Positions 12,386 to 23,026 of a stretch of 64,000 bases of DNA are shown here, one piece after another. The position numbers and the translations under genes are program-made. The notes below the pieces were generated by a model. It saw only the letters and a program-made list of their open reading frames with translations, did not search any database and was not told the DNA's origin. The stretch covers positions 1,836,001 through 1,900,000 of the forward strand of contig NC_134031.1 of the NCBI RefSeq assembly GCF_964204645.1, in the 5' to 3' direction. The stretch's first letter is position 1; each line of letters starts with the position of its first letter. Source of the DNA: Tubulanus polymorphus. Lineage: Eukaryota > Nemertea > Palaeonemertea > Tubulaniformes > Tubulanidae.

Positions 12386-12419
12386 GACGTTTCGACTGTT
12401 GTCCAACAGCCATCATCGG
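12386..12419 (-). repeat. Hammerhead-core-like retroelement signature, copy 1
   Basis: The minus strand reads CCGATGA, a GGCTGTT-GGAC-AACAGTC hairpin, then CGAAACGTC. A hammerhead core needs CUGANGA, stem II and GAAA, so only the second base of the first motif deviates. Stems I and III cannot be assigned with confidence. Confidence 0.5.
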
Positions 12420-13261
12420 GTGCAATCACTAGAAACATTTTCTCTTTTGGTTATTATATTTGGAGAAGACGTTATTTACATACAAATGTTGAAGATTTTT
12501 TAGAACAATCTGGGTTCGATCGTTATTCTCTAATTGGTGGCTTTTGATAATATCATATTGAATGTGTATCAAAGGATTTGTGTACCATGTTTTTTTTTTC
12601 AAATGTTATGAAAACATTCGCTTAAAGTTTCGGCCACTTTAATAATACATGTACTTTTTAATTTTTTTCCTTGCAAATGCATTACGCTCCAATTGTCATA
12701 TGAAAATGACCTGATTTCATCGGAAGTAAAGTAAATTAGAGATAAGTAATATGATATTCTCATCAACACCGCGAGTTCAAAACCAGACGCGCGTAGGAAC
12801 TTCACAGAAAATGGCATTAATCACGAACAAAATCCTTGAAACGAAAATCCCCCGTTGTTTATCGAAGCAAACGAAATAACTGTCGCCCTGATTCGAATTT
12901 TGCCTCTTTTCGTTCGAACGAACGGACATTTTCTATTCAAAGGGCGACCGCGTCTGCCGATCCGGGATCTCGACCGACGATTCTTTTAAACTTCCCTCAT
13001 CAGCAGTCCATACACATGTCTAATTTACACAGACTATTATTATCTGAATAAACATAAACGACGGTTGCAGATCCCTGGAGTTCTGCGCTGCATCTATTAT
13101 AACTAGTTTTGTCGGCGTCCTCTCTCACGCTTCACTCTGTTCGGTGACGTTTTACGGGGGCGGAGAAGAAAAATTTGAATATATATATACATCATCACAT
13201 ATCCTTTGATTTGCATATCGCAAAGTCATTTTTATGATAGCCCTCGACCAGAATTCACACA

Positions 13262-13470
13262 GCGATGAATCCAATTTCACAGGGTTTCATTTGATTCTGA
13301 AACCAGTTCTACAGTTATGTGGGTTAATTTGACTTTGGATCCAGACTCAGTTCCACGGTTGTGTGGATCCTATTTGACTCTGAACCCAGTTTCACAGTTG
13401 TGTCGATTTAATTCGACTCTGGATAGAGTTCCACGTGGGTTTAATTTCACTGTGGAACCTGAGCCATAGT
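13262..13470 (+). repeat. Degenerate tandem array, CAGTTCCACAGTTGTG family
   Basis: Units begin at about 13304, 13348, 13387 and 13426, a 39-44 bp period. Each carries CAGTTCCAC, a TTGTG word and TTTGACTCTG. Confidence 0.7.
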
Positions 13471-14565
13471 TGCGTGTTTAAATCGTCACGAAGATTGGGT
13501 TCATATCTTCGTGGCACCTGGACAATTCTTGTATCACGAGTCAACTAATTCTCCTTAAAGGTGTGCTGAAAATTCATAAACAGCTGTTGAGACCATTGTT
13601 ACAAGTAAAATCACGTTTATGAAGTGTTCTTCATGTTGACAACTCCCAACAAGGTGACACTTTGTGGGGAGTGTTCGGATGTTCTTATATTACAGGCTCT
13701 GTGGGAGCTCATTTTGAGCATATCCATGTTTCTCAATCGCAAATACATACTTTTAAGATATAGACATGCGGATGGGACAACTTATTTTCTTAATTTCAGA
13801 AATTGAGTTCTGTTGTCATCCATTTCGGAGATTTGTTTCTTTATTGAAATTTGTCAATGATTATTATTCATTATTATTCAATTATTCAAATGATTACACC
13901 TAGATTGAAGTAGATTACAACTGGTGTAATCAATGTAGTGTATAGTTCTTCCATGTAGCCTATATACATGAATTGCTACCAAATGCGACCAACCACCTTT
14001 TTCGATTCTATGATGCAGCATTCTGACAGCTTTAACGTATGGAACCAAAATACCGTCGCGCATCGTCTAAAAGGCTAAAATAAATCCAAAAATGGATTTT
14101 TCATTAACACAGGACTTGACGATCCATTAATTCATCGAACTTTAGTTAATGTTAATATGTGTTTCTAAATAAAGTGATAAGCTCGCTCGCAGGTATGAGC
14201 TCAGGATTTTATCGGAGGGACTTTAATGAAACGTTCCATTAATTCATTGATAGAATGACATATGCGCGCATATTTGCAACCACATTTACCCCATACAAAG
14301 TATTCTAACCGTGGAAACAAGGCCACGAACCCCTTTCACGGCTGACCGGGTGCGTTACGTCGTCGAGGAGAAATCTATGATTGCCCGTTTCATTCGTATT
14401 TTGCTTTGGAATAAGACTATTAATATGAAATATGCTCTTTTATTGACAAAGAAAACTATCATAAGTAATTTAAACCCATCTATTTAATGGATTAACATCG
14501 AAATTTATTTATCAAGAATTAAAATCAGAAGACACGACGATTCAGACTCTCGCCCTGCTTAACTC

Positions 14566-14612
14566 CGCGTCTGAGTGCGGTAGTCGCGCATACCAAGTTC
14601 AAATCCCAGGTT
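14566..14612 (+). mobile_element. tRNA-like SINE trace
   Basis: GTCTGAGTGCGGTAGTCGCG resembles an A box with D-arm. It is followed by AAGTTCAAATCCC, a near B box, at about tRNA spacing. There is no full acceptor stem, so it is a relic of a tRNA-derived SINE. Confidence 0.4.
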
Positions 14613-15438
14613 TAAAGATGGTTGCGTTAAGGGAATGTTTTGATATATTCATTATTGTATATCTGCTGCTCAACAAAACTTTCGATCACGAACCATATCT
14701 ATATATGCATGGACCTCTCCGCTCGACAATAAAATACATCTTAATCATAACTATTTCACTCATATCTCGTATAATGTGACGCACTGATCGCAAATCGATA
14801 GATTGATATCTCTGTGAAATTCAATTATGTACACGATATTTCCTCGGTATCTGCTATTCTTAGAAACAACGAGGAGGAAGGCGGAAACGCAGACAGTCAA
14901 AATAGTGACAGTTTCGACCAAGATGAAACCAATTAGTCTTTCAGGCAAGCGACTGCGTGTTTTGTGGGGCCACAAATTCACCGAGTTCAACTGAAACTCT
15001 AAACATGTACCTAAACCATTTAACATTCTTAAGTGTATGAATCTCAAAGCTCTTAAAAATCTGTTCTATCCTTTCATTCGCGAAATTCTCAGCGTTTGTT
15101 GTTAATATAGCCAAAATCATAATAAAGGTCCAGAGAATATTTCTTTTTAAAGGGCTTATATATGTATTTCAGAATAAAAATATCATACCACAATTTGAAA
15201 GAGGTTTGTTTGCTTATTGGTTTTAATAGTGTATCGTATATAAACTTCCTCGAAATATTTTTCGAGAAATTGTTTAGAAGAAAGTTGAATGTTTAATCGT
15301 TGCCGCCCAGGTGTAATGATGCGTCACGAGGGTAGAATTTAGACCGCCGTGTTAGAAGTACCTATCTATACACTCTATCTACCAACTTCGTTCGTTTATT
15401 TTCAGGTGACGAAAACATCGAGAACTTTCATTCTAATC

Positions 15439-17939
15439 ATGCACAAAAACAAGCAAGAAGTGTTTATTATGGTGGTTGCCTTTTGTACACTATTGTTTCA
15501 TAGTTCCCTTGCAGACGATCAGGTAATATCCGCGTCCTCTCCCAGACGTACCCTTCATTTTATTCACGATCTAAATAATTCATCCGATTTATCCATCCCA
15601 TCAAAACATATGAAGCGTCACTGTCGAAGCACTTACTGTATTGAACTAGAAAATTATGAAATGTGCCATAAAAACATAGAATTAAGATTGATAATTCACA
15701 GGCTACATCCATTACTGAAATAACAGGGATCCAGTTCCACAGTTTTGCAGAACCTTTATGGTTATGCTTAAGACCATAAAAATGAAATAATATTTTACTC
15801 GAATTTCGAAGTGGGCATTAGACATATTGTTTGATGCGGTGAAAGAACTCCAGCACCCGAGGAGGGCCATTCAAATGTCCACCATTAAGGCCAGGCTTAG
15901 ACTTTTAAACGATATAATTCTTACTTTTATTTTGAACTGGGCCCAGCCAGGACATTTTTGACCGCGGTGACAACAAATCCCAACAAATCCCAGCACCCAG
16001 TTAAAGGGTCTGCCCTACTTGAAGACTAAGGCCTCGTCCTTGGGGTCCAGATGAACTCTATAACAACTGATCACATGAAATAGATATTCTATTTATGGAA
16101 CTGACTCGCGAGGAGAGAGAGAGAGGCAGAGATGGGCACTCAGGAAATGACTACGTGATGGAAACTTCTCGTATTCCACGTTTATAGGATTTAGTGATTT
16201 GTCGAGTGACGTCACCAGGATAAAATTCATCCGAATTAATCAAAGCTACAACAATCAACTGATATTATCAATATAAACCATCTGAAGACAACGTATTCGC
16301 GTCAGAACCAACGGACAACAAACTCTTACTCGTGGAAATGACGCAAGCTCCCCCGCCCCCATATTCACTCTAAAACTTGCTCCACAGTAGACTTCGAAAA
16401 TTCACGAGTTTAGATATCGTCATCAGAGGTCGATCCAGGGCGTATCCGCGCATGGGCTTCCGGACATCTCCTAGGATTCCCTTAAGAATTTCATCCCAAA
16501 ATATTCTGGACTGAATATTCGATAAAGAAAATGGATGTGATGGGATTTTTTAAAAGAACGGATTCAAAAAGGGTGTCCGCTGTCTGTTTTACCGTTCTAG
16601 CAGTTCTAGAAAATCATTGCGTTGAGCAACGAAATCGCGGTGAACCTTGAAAAAAACTCAAATTCTTAAAGTGTGTACATGCGCTGTTTCTTTCCGTGGA
16701 CCCTGGATCCACCTGGCGGGTAAATATACATAAAAACCACACGTCACTGAATAAGAACGGGTTTTCTGCTTTCTGTTTTTGATGAAACAAAGTACCGTGA
16801 GTTGAGATTTTGATTAAGCCTCGCTAAACAATCAATGGTTTAGGTTCAAATAATGCATTTTGATGAAGTCCGATACGAGCAGATGATGGAACGATTGATA
16901 TCACAGGGCCATCACGTGCTATGCGTAGTATGGCGTGGTAGAAATATGGATATGTGTTCGCTGGATGACTCCGTTCGGAAATCCTTTTCCTATTCAATAA
17001 AAACACATTTATCAAACAACGCATAATTTCGGCTTCATTATCCGCGATCAGCTCGATACAGAAGAGATGAGACCCGATCACTCCCCGGCCTCCACTCCAC
17101 GATATACAATCGCGCGCTGAGATCCGAGTATAAATCTTTTGACCCGCGGGCTAGGCTATTTAATCACCATCTTATACGTCGATTAGTGACAAGTCCGCGC
17201 CGGAGATGGCTACAATTTTAGCCGGCTTGTTTAGATTACTTGCGCGTCTAATCCACTTACGCAGAATGATAATCGAATCACTATAGTGTTCGCCGTTCTG
17301 ACAAACACTGAAGCCAATCTATACGTATAATGTGTACACATTGACAAACAAACAAACAAACTGCGTGACTCATCAATGTGACGACAATTTGACTTTGAAT
17401 TCAATAACAGTTTACTTAAAAACCCAGTTCCCCAGTCGTGAGGGTTTTATTTGACCCAAAAAAATCCAATTCCACGCTATGGGTTTGATTTGACTTCGGA
17501 TCCAATTCCACATGGTTTTAATCTGTCTATGATTACAGTTCAACACGTGGTAGGATGTGGGAGTTAAAATTCCATTGTACATTGCGTTGAGATGTTCATT
17601 AGTTTATTATCTCAATAATATCGCCGCCACGCTAGAGATATTTACCAACTCAATCGGTTCCTCTTTCAGTTCCTATGCTGTATGCGAGGTTGGAAAAGCA
17701 TCAAGGGAATAAAAGTTTGTGACGCACCTTGCTGTCCCGGATACGTTCAAAAAGTGTCGCACTCACCGCAGTTGTCACCACTAGTTTACTGCGATAAGAT
17801 GAAGGTATCCGCAGCCGTCGATACTAACAGGGTATTCATTTCTTTATTGGAAATCCTTCAAAAAAATTTTCTATCAAATTTTGTTTTCCAGAAAATCAAG
17901 AACACCAAGTGGAATGAAATCCTCAGAGGTAGAAATTAG
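15439..17939 (+). CDS. Predicted small secreted cysteine-rich peptide precursor
   Basis: Exon A (15406-15522) follows a TTATTTTCAG acceptor. Its ATG at 15439 encodes 28 residues with a hydrophobic run (VFIMVVAFCTLLF) and likely signal-peptide cleavage near SLA|DDQ. A GTAATA donor follows in phase 0. Exon B starts at 17670 after CTCTTTCAG, also phase 0, and encodes FLCCMRGWKSIKGIKVCDAP and then CCPGY, with one more Cys in VYCDK: six cysteines spaced CC-C-CC-C. Exon B either continues to TAG at 17937 or loses a 60-bp in-frame intron (17832-17891, GT-AG), giving about 117 or 97 residues. An alternative donor is at 17805. No named family is recognised. The CC..GW and CCPGY words recall EMI/EGF-type extracellular modules or peptide hormones. 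The gene model is moderately supported and the function unknown. Confidence 0.5.
15523..17669 (+). other. Intron of the secreted-peptide gene
   Basis: Reading on from the signal exon past 15522 gives a 124-codon ORF to 15723, which would be an alternative unspliced product. The intron also holds a CCAGTTCCACAG word near 15729, a short CTGATGA...AAACTCG motif on the minus strand (16404-16426) and a degenerate tandem array at 17385-17540. No other gene is evident. Confidence 0.4.
17385..17540 (+). repeat. Degenerate tandem array, CAGTTCCACAGTTGTG family
   Basis: About four poorly preserved units with CCCAGTTCCCCAGTCGTGAG, CCAATTCCACGCTATGGG and TTTGACTTCGGATCCAATTC words. The period is about 40-50 bp. 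Confidence 0.5.
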
Positions 17940-18090
17940 CCTCTCTTCGATTACTGCACAAACGCCGGAGACTGAACTTTGTAATTTTCTTGCGTGAGAA
18001 AAACGGATTGAAATAACTCTAAATTGAACCAAAATTCAACTTTGGAATTTATACTAAATCCTATACATGTACGTCAAAGCAGTCTTGAGA

Positions 18091-18096
18091 AATAAA
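18091..18096 (+). terminator. Poly(A) signal AATAAA, secreted-peptide gene
   Basis: A canonical hexamer lies about 150 bp after the TAG at 17937-17939, followed by T-rich sequence. Confidence 0.45.
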
Positions 18097-18436
18097 ATTT
18101 CATTTACGATTGATAATTTTGTTTTTTTGCAAATTTGAATTTTCCCGCGCATTTTTTGTTACGAGGTTATCGGGTTTTGCCAAGCTGACGCGTTTCCATG
18201 AACGCAGCATTGACGATGTATGGATGTTTGTATGTTGTATGTGTCTAGTGCATCTTCTGTTTTTGTCCGATATTCACGCACCGACCCGATAATTAAGGTA
18301 AGGGTAAAATCAACATATTGTCGTAATGTTAGTTCAAGATGTGAAGACAACTCTAGTCCATCGGTAAACTTGGTATTCAAACCTTATTGACAATTGTTGG
18401 TCTGTGGGGTAGGCTATACACACGTATAGTCTAGTA

Positions 18437-18467
18437 CCTAGCCGTCGTTCTTCAAACAACGGCTAGG
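18437..18467. repeat. Hairpin upstream of the TPR gene
   Basis: CCTAGCCGTCGTT pairs with AACAACGGCTAGG around a short loop, with one mismatch. It lies about 300 bp upstream of the TATA box. It could be a regulatory palindrome or a small foldback relic. Confidence 0.4.
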
Positions 18468-18740
18468 GAAGATTGGTTGTAGGGAACTGGTAACAACGAC
18501 TGACACGTATTACGGCGGGCGGTAGTTAACTGTGTCTGATAAGCTGTGTGACTATTGTGATTGTAGAGGGCAACTTGGCGTGGATGTGCCCAGTAGTCTG
18601 CCTCGTGGCCCCATCGCGCTGATCGAAAGGCCGACCCATTAAGTAGTCGGGTTGATATCGTGTCGCGTAATATCTAAGAAGATATATTTTGTATTTATAT
18701 GCGACTTATTCACTGCTTAAAATTGTCAGTATTGTGTATC

Positions 18741-18748
18741 TATATATA
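18741..18748 (+). promoter_or_regulatory. TATA box (TATATATAA) of the TPR/TIR-like gene
   Basis: A strong TATA element about 320 bp upstream of the start codon predicts transcription from near 18770-18775. Between it and the ATG lies a pyrimidine-rich acceptor (TCTTTTTTATAG, ending 19039), consistent with an intron in the 5' UTR. An upstream ATG in strong context (GCGATGG, 18890) opens a short uORF if not spliced out. No clear ISRE (GAAANNGAAA) was found. Confidence 0.5.
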
Positions 18749-19060
18749 AACCCGAACATCTACTTGCGCCCCATTGTACAAAGCATCCATCTCGAAATTC
18801 ACCAGATCCTTAGAGTGACCGGTTCTCGGCGCTCCGTATATTGCGTGTACTAAGAGCTCCGTGAACCACCAATCCAGTCAGCGGTCGCGATGGCGTTAAG
18901 GTTCTCAGTGAATCATAATATAGTGAATCTGGCTGTACAATATGATAACCTGGTATATGCATTTTGATAAAAATACATTGATTTCAAGTTTATGGCTGAC
19001 AGATTAAGTTCACATATCTTCGTCATATCTTTTTTATAGATTTGATAGAACGGCACTAAT

Positions 19061-21670
19061 ATGGCAGCGTTAAAAAAACTACAGACGCCAATTGAGGAAA
19101 GATTAACCGCCGAAATTCAAAAGCTTCCGACGCATTATAAAGAATTTAAAGATAACGAATTCAGCTCTGATTATTTTAAATCGAGAATTGAGACCTTGGT
19201 CGACGAGCCCGAATTCGAAAATTTGGAAAACGGAACAAAAGATGACGAATTTAAACTTGTTTTTCGACGTTTTGAAAACCGCAAGAAGACGCTTCTAGCG
19301 CTGTTTTATTCCGTTATCGACGAGGAAGAGAAAGCGATGGAAATACTGGAAGAAATTATATCCAGTGACGCTAATGCTAGTATTGTAGCTATGGTAAACT
19401 TAGCGTGGTTGAAGATCGAAACTGGAGACCCGTCAGAACAAACAGAAGCCGAAGATTTGATAAACAAAGCTAAAGAAATATACACGAACAAAGATGCTAT
19501 TTTATTCAAACTGATTGCTGATGCCGAAATTTGCCATTTCCACGAGCGAGTTGGACCTGACCATTACCTAAAGGCTATTGAAGGTTTCAGAGATATCGTA
19601 AAAACGGCTGAAACGATATGTCCTGCTGCAGCACCGTACGATATCATTTGGCGATACGAACTGGCCGATTTGATCAACAGAACGTTTAACAAAAATGTAC
19701 TTTCAGGTCCAATGAAACAGTTGAAACAATCTAACGTTGGTCCGGAGGACTACTTACAAGAAGCGGCCGCATTTTTGAAGCCGGTTGTCGAATCCTCGAG
19801 TGAATTTGGGTTCATGAGAGCGCGAGGTTGGGTGATGTACGTTTACCTATTCAACCAATACCGCTACATCAAACCGATAGAGGATCGCACTATGCAACTG
19901 GAAGATATCACCCCAAACGGTGAGAATCTTTGCCAATGTTTAAAAATGGTGGTAGAATTTGGGATAAATGATTATTATTCAATGGAGAGACTCGGCAGGT
20001 TTTATCGCACTGTTGAAATTGATTTGGATGAGGCTGAAAAATATTTGAAGGAAGCAGCAGAACTGAGGCCCACTCCCTACTGTTACAACCAGATAGCTTT
20101 GGCCATTCGAGATAAACTGAATAAAGAGGAAGCCGTTCCTGAGTTGGAAGTAACTGACCGTAAAAATGGTGAGCCGGTCGACGAACAAAAATTATGCGAG
20201 AAAATGCGAGATTTGATGACAGACTCTCCAACTACGCGTGTCCCGGAAACACTAGACGTAACCCGTCAACCACAACCTGAGACATCTGGTGAAGTTTTAT
20301 CGCCGACAACTCCGGGTATAAAACCATCGCTGAAACGCACCAGTTCTACGGTAAAGCACAGTGTCCGTGCAAAATACTTTCAAATATTGCGCTATTCTTC
20401 GTGGCAGGTCGAACGCGTACGAGAAATAGTGGAAAACTTTCGAAAAGCTACCAAAATGACGCAAGGTACATCGCCGTATTTCCAGTGCGAATATTTCCGA
20501 TGGCAGATATCACTGGCTCTGACCGAGGGAACTACTTTAATGTCACAAAAGAAGTTATTTCGCGAATTGAAGAAGATGACAAATCAAAGCAAAGATATGA
20601 TGCCAAGAAATGCCGCTTACATTTACGAGACACTTGGGCAGTTTATGAAGTTTAAGGATAATAAGGAAGAAGCAAAGTTTTGGTATCGCGAAGCCATATC
20701 AACGCGAATGTCGTACAGAGAATCGCCCGGTCTATCTTTCGTCGATCTACGTCAGCTGATCAACAACGACACCGAACAGTCGAAAAAGAACAAAAACCTC
20801 GCTGATCTTTTCGAAATCGTCGGCGATTATCCTGGTGCTATTGGCTTCTTACAAGAAGAATTACTGAGAGACGATTTGGAACCTACAGACGAAACGGCGC
20901 TGTTGCTTTCGATGGCTAAGAATTACGCGAACATGGGTGCGTTTTCAGAAGCAGAATTGTTATTCCATATCTATATGCAACGTTTTCGAGACGAGAAAAC
21001 CATCCCAGCAGACGTCAGATCTTTGTATCTCGATATTAGATTTGGAGTAATGAAGCATATTGCGCAATTGTGTCGTCAGGATACTGAACCTACCGAGAAT
21101 GACACTGAAGAATTACCAGAGCCAAGCTATTTCTATCGACAAATACTGCAGGACGTACTCTTACGAGCGCCATCTGCCAGACGTCGTGCGTACGATTTTT
21201 ACATCGTCGTACCCGAAGAACTGGCAGACGAGAATTCCGAATTAGAAAAGCGTGCCTATGAGCTGTACGAGACGATAGTTTCGTTCGGCATTCCAAGCAA
21301 TCGATGTTGTTTCCCGCGAAAAACGTTGACGATACCCGGTTCACAACATGCGAAACAAGACGCGTATGTTTATATCATTCCGATGGCTTTCGTAAAAATA
21401 GAAGTCGCATGGCGTCTGGCCATCGATATGATTAAAACTCATATACAAGAGAACGATGACTACCGTTCGATTCTACTCGTTCGTTACGAAGACGAATGTC
21501 CGCTAGATGTCGCTCCTGTCGATCGTCCCGACGAGGTAGCCGACATATATACGTTTTTGAAATCGTGTCCAGTCGTTTTCGAATGGCACAAACACGACCA
21601 ACAGGAACTGAATGAAAACTTCATACGCGCCATAATCGATACAAAGTACTGGACCAAACCTGACAAATAA
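19061..21670 (+). CDS. IFIT-like TPR protein with C-terminal TIR-like domain, single coding exon
   Basis: An uninterrupted 869-codon ORF starts ATGGCAGCG, 22 bp after a splice acceptor. The protein is helical and rich in TPR-like hairpins: about residues 70-130 (EEEKAMEILEEII..), 308-345 (DEAEKYLKEAAELRP), 515-550 (ETLGQFMKFKDNKEEAKFWY), 576-605 (LFEIVGDYPGAIGFLQEE) and 613-650 (NYANMGAFSEAELLFHIYMQ). A Pro/Ser/Thr linker with LKRTSSTVK lies near 392-435. This spread of irregular TPRs over most of the chain resembles IFIT/TPR effector proteins. From residue 710, YDFYIVVPEE, an ELEKRAYELYETIVSFGI helix, CCFPRKTLTIPGS and AYVYIIPMAF follow the strand-helix order of TIR domains to about 850. The catalytic Glu of NADase TIRs is not obvious. 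Coding certainty is very high; the TPR call is good and the TIR call is inference. Confidence 0.85.
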   Translation: MAALKKLQTPIEERLTAEIQKLPTHYKEFKDNEFSSDYFKSRIETLVDEPEFENLENGTKDDEFKLVFRRFENRKKTLLALFYSVIDEEEKAMEILEEIISSDANASIVAMVNLAWLKIETGDPSEQTEAEDLINKAKEIYTNKDAILFKLIADAEICHFHERVGPDHYLKAIEGFRDIVKTAETICPAAAPYDIIWRYELADLINRTFNKNVLSGPMKQLKQSNVGPEDYLQEAAAFLKPVVESSSEFGFMRARGWVMYVYLFNQYRYIKPIEDRTMQLEDITPNGENLCQCLKMVVEFGINDYYSMERLGRFYRTVEIDLDEAEKYLKEAAELRPTPYCYNQIALAIRDKLNKEEAVPELEVTDRKNGEPVDEQKLCEKMRDLMTDSPTTRVPETLDVTRQPQPETSGEVLSPTTPGIKPSLKRTSSTVKHSVRAKYFQILRYSSWQVERVREIVENFRKATKMTQGTSPYFQCEYFRWQISLALTEGTTLMSQKKLFRELKKMTNQSKDMMPRNAAYIYETLGQFMKFKDNKEEAKFWYREAISTRMSYRESPGLSFVDLRQLINNDTEQSKKNKNLADLFEIVGDYPGAIGFLQEELLRDDLEPTDETALLLSMAKNYANMGAFSEAELLFHIYMQRFRDEKTIPADVRSLYLDIRFGVMKHIAQLCRQDTEPTENDTEELPEPSYFYRQILQDVLLRAPSARRRAYDFYIVVPEELADENSELEKRAYELYETIVSFGIPSNRCCFPRKTLTIPGSQHAKQDAYVYIIPMAFVKIEVAWRLAIDMIKTHIQENDDYRSILLVRYEDECPLDVAPVDRPDEVADIYTFLKSCPVVFEWHKHDQQELNENFIRAIIDTKYWTKPDK

Positions 21671-21730
21671 TGACATATATATTTATTCGCATTGACTTTT
21701 TATGAAATTTCGAAATATTGTTGTATCGAA

Positions 21731-21736
21731 AATAAA
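21731..21736 (+). terminator. Poly(A) signal AATAAA of the TPR/TIR-like gene
   Basis: A canonical hexamer 61 bp after the TAA, in GAAAATAAAATGC, followed by a T-rich downstream element. Confidence 0.7.
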
Positions 21737-23026
21737 ATGCAATTTTTTCATTCTTTATGTATTTGATATAATAGTATATTACATAATGGATTCAAAAAGA
21801 ACGCGACCATTTAATGGTGTTATAATAGATTTATTCCAACAACGATGTATGCATATATATTAATAAATAAGATTATCATTTTCATCGTTTATTTAGTATA
21901 TGTCTAAATGGCTGAATTCTGGGGGTGTAAAATTAACTCGTTATTTGACGGGTAAAGTTACACAGAAGACCTGTGTGTCGACGAAAATCACAAAACATCG
22001 CAGAGCAAAGAGAAAAACATTCTATACACCGTTCCCACGGTCTCGAAAAAAAAAACGAAAGAATTTTGTTTCAGAAAGACTTTCAATTTTCGTTATATTT
22101 TTTCTTTGACAATAATATTCAATCAGAGATGGTTCCAATGCCTATAATAGTCAAGGGGATCCGGGCTTAGTATACAAATATATTGTACAGGTAATTGGTG
22201 ACATTTTACATTTTGAACGTGCATTTATTTGGTAAATTTCCCTGTGTCCATGTACCTGTTCCACCCATAAATAAGACTTCAGGTCTACGACACCATTTCA
22301 CCCATTACATGTACATTTCAAAGGCAAAGTCACATGTATTTATCTTAGATCTGAACTGGTTTAAATTCAACGAGACTTAAATTTTGCATAAAGTCTTATG
22401 TATCAAAGGTCGGGCGGATACCGAACAACAAATAACACCTCGACCCAACACACTAAAAGGGCTTGATGAGCGCTGCGCATGAAAATCATACATGCAATTA
22501 TTTTATCGTGTGCTGCGATGTATACTGTATTCTGACTGAGAGACTCGATTGAGAAAAGCGATTTGTGAGAATAAAGATGTGGTATTCACTAGGAAAACAA
22601 GCTTCTGTACGGGCTCTTACAGTAATGTAAACACTGCGTATCTGCGCCATATTTGGCAGATGGTTCTGCCCCTGACAAACAACAGTGATCGCTCTCTCCT
22701 CTCTCCACTCTCACTCACTTTTCTCTCTCGCTGAGTTTATTTTAAGATACAGCCTTGTATGTGAAATACTGCGGACGCTGGGTTCCTCCTGAGTTAGGTA
22801 AACTCAACGTGCGATGATTAATCAGAACATTGATTCTTGAGAATTTGACTCCGTAAGTTTCGGTGCGTACAGAACTTTCTGTTAATTACAGTCGCATCGG
22901 AATTCAAAAGCACAACCCGAAAACTACTCGGATACTTTTCAGTCGATTTTGGGTCGGTTTCTCTAACAATCGGGCGATTGTTTTAAAAAATTCTAACCGG
23001 CTCATTTTCGCATGGGAATACTATAG
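21737..23026 (+). other. Intergenic region upstream of the BTB zinc-finger gene
   Basis: Short AT-rich ORFs only. A CT-rich tract (22688-22735) is the likely promoter side of the BTB gene. A CTGTTAATTACAG acceptor-like site near 22890 may mark a 5' UTR exon start. I see no other gene. Confidence 0.4.

Larger units (their letters stand above)
10598..15405 (+). other. Predicted first intron of the secreted-peptide gene
   Basis: The stretch contains no exon that I can support. It holds a hammerhead-core-like element (12386-12419), a degenerate tandem repeat (13262-13470), a tRNA-like SINE trace (14566-14612) and AT-rich sequence. Short ORFs at 11443-11715, 12599-12817, 12836-13051 and 14760-15047 lack domain features and supporting splice context. 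Confidence 0.35.

Noticed and set aside
15523-15723. Continuation of the secreted-peptide exon as a 95-residue protein
   Set aside because: It is possible as an unspliced product, but the GTAATA donor at 15523 and the matching phase-0 cysteine exon fit better; it is noted only as an alternative.
19908-21344. Minus-strand ORFs of 60-107 codons opposite the TPR gene
   Set aside because: They are shadows of the 869-codon gene, lack independent signals and would need antisense coding.
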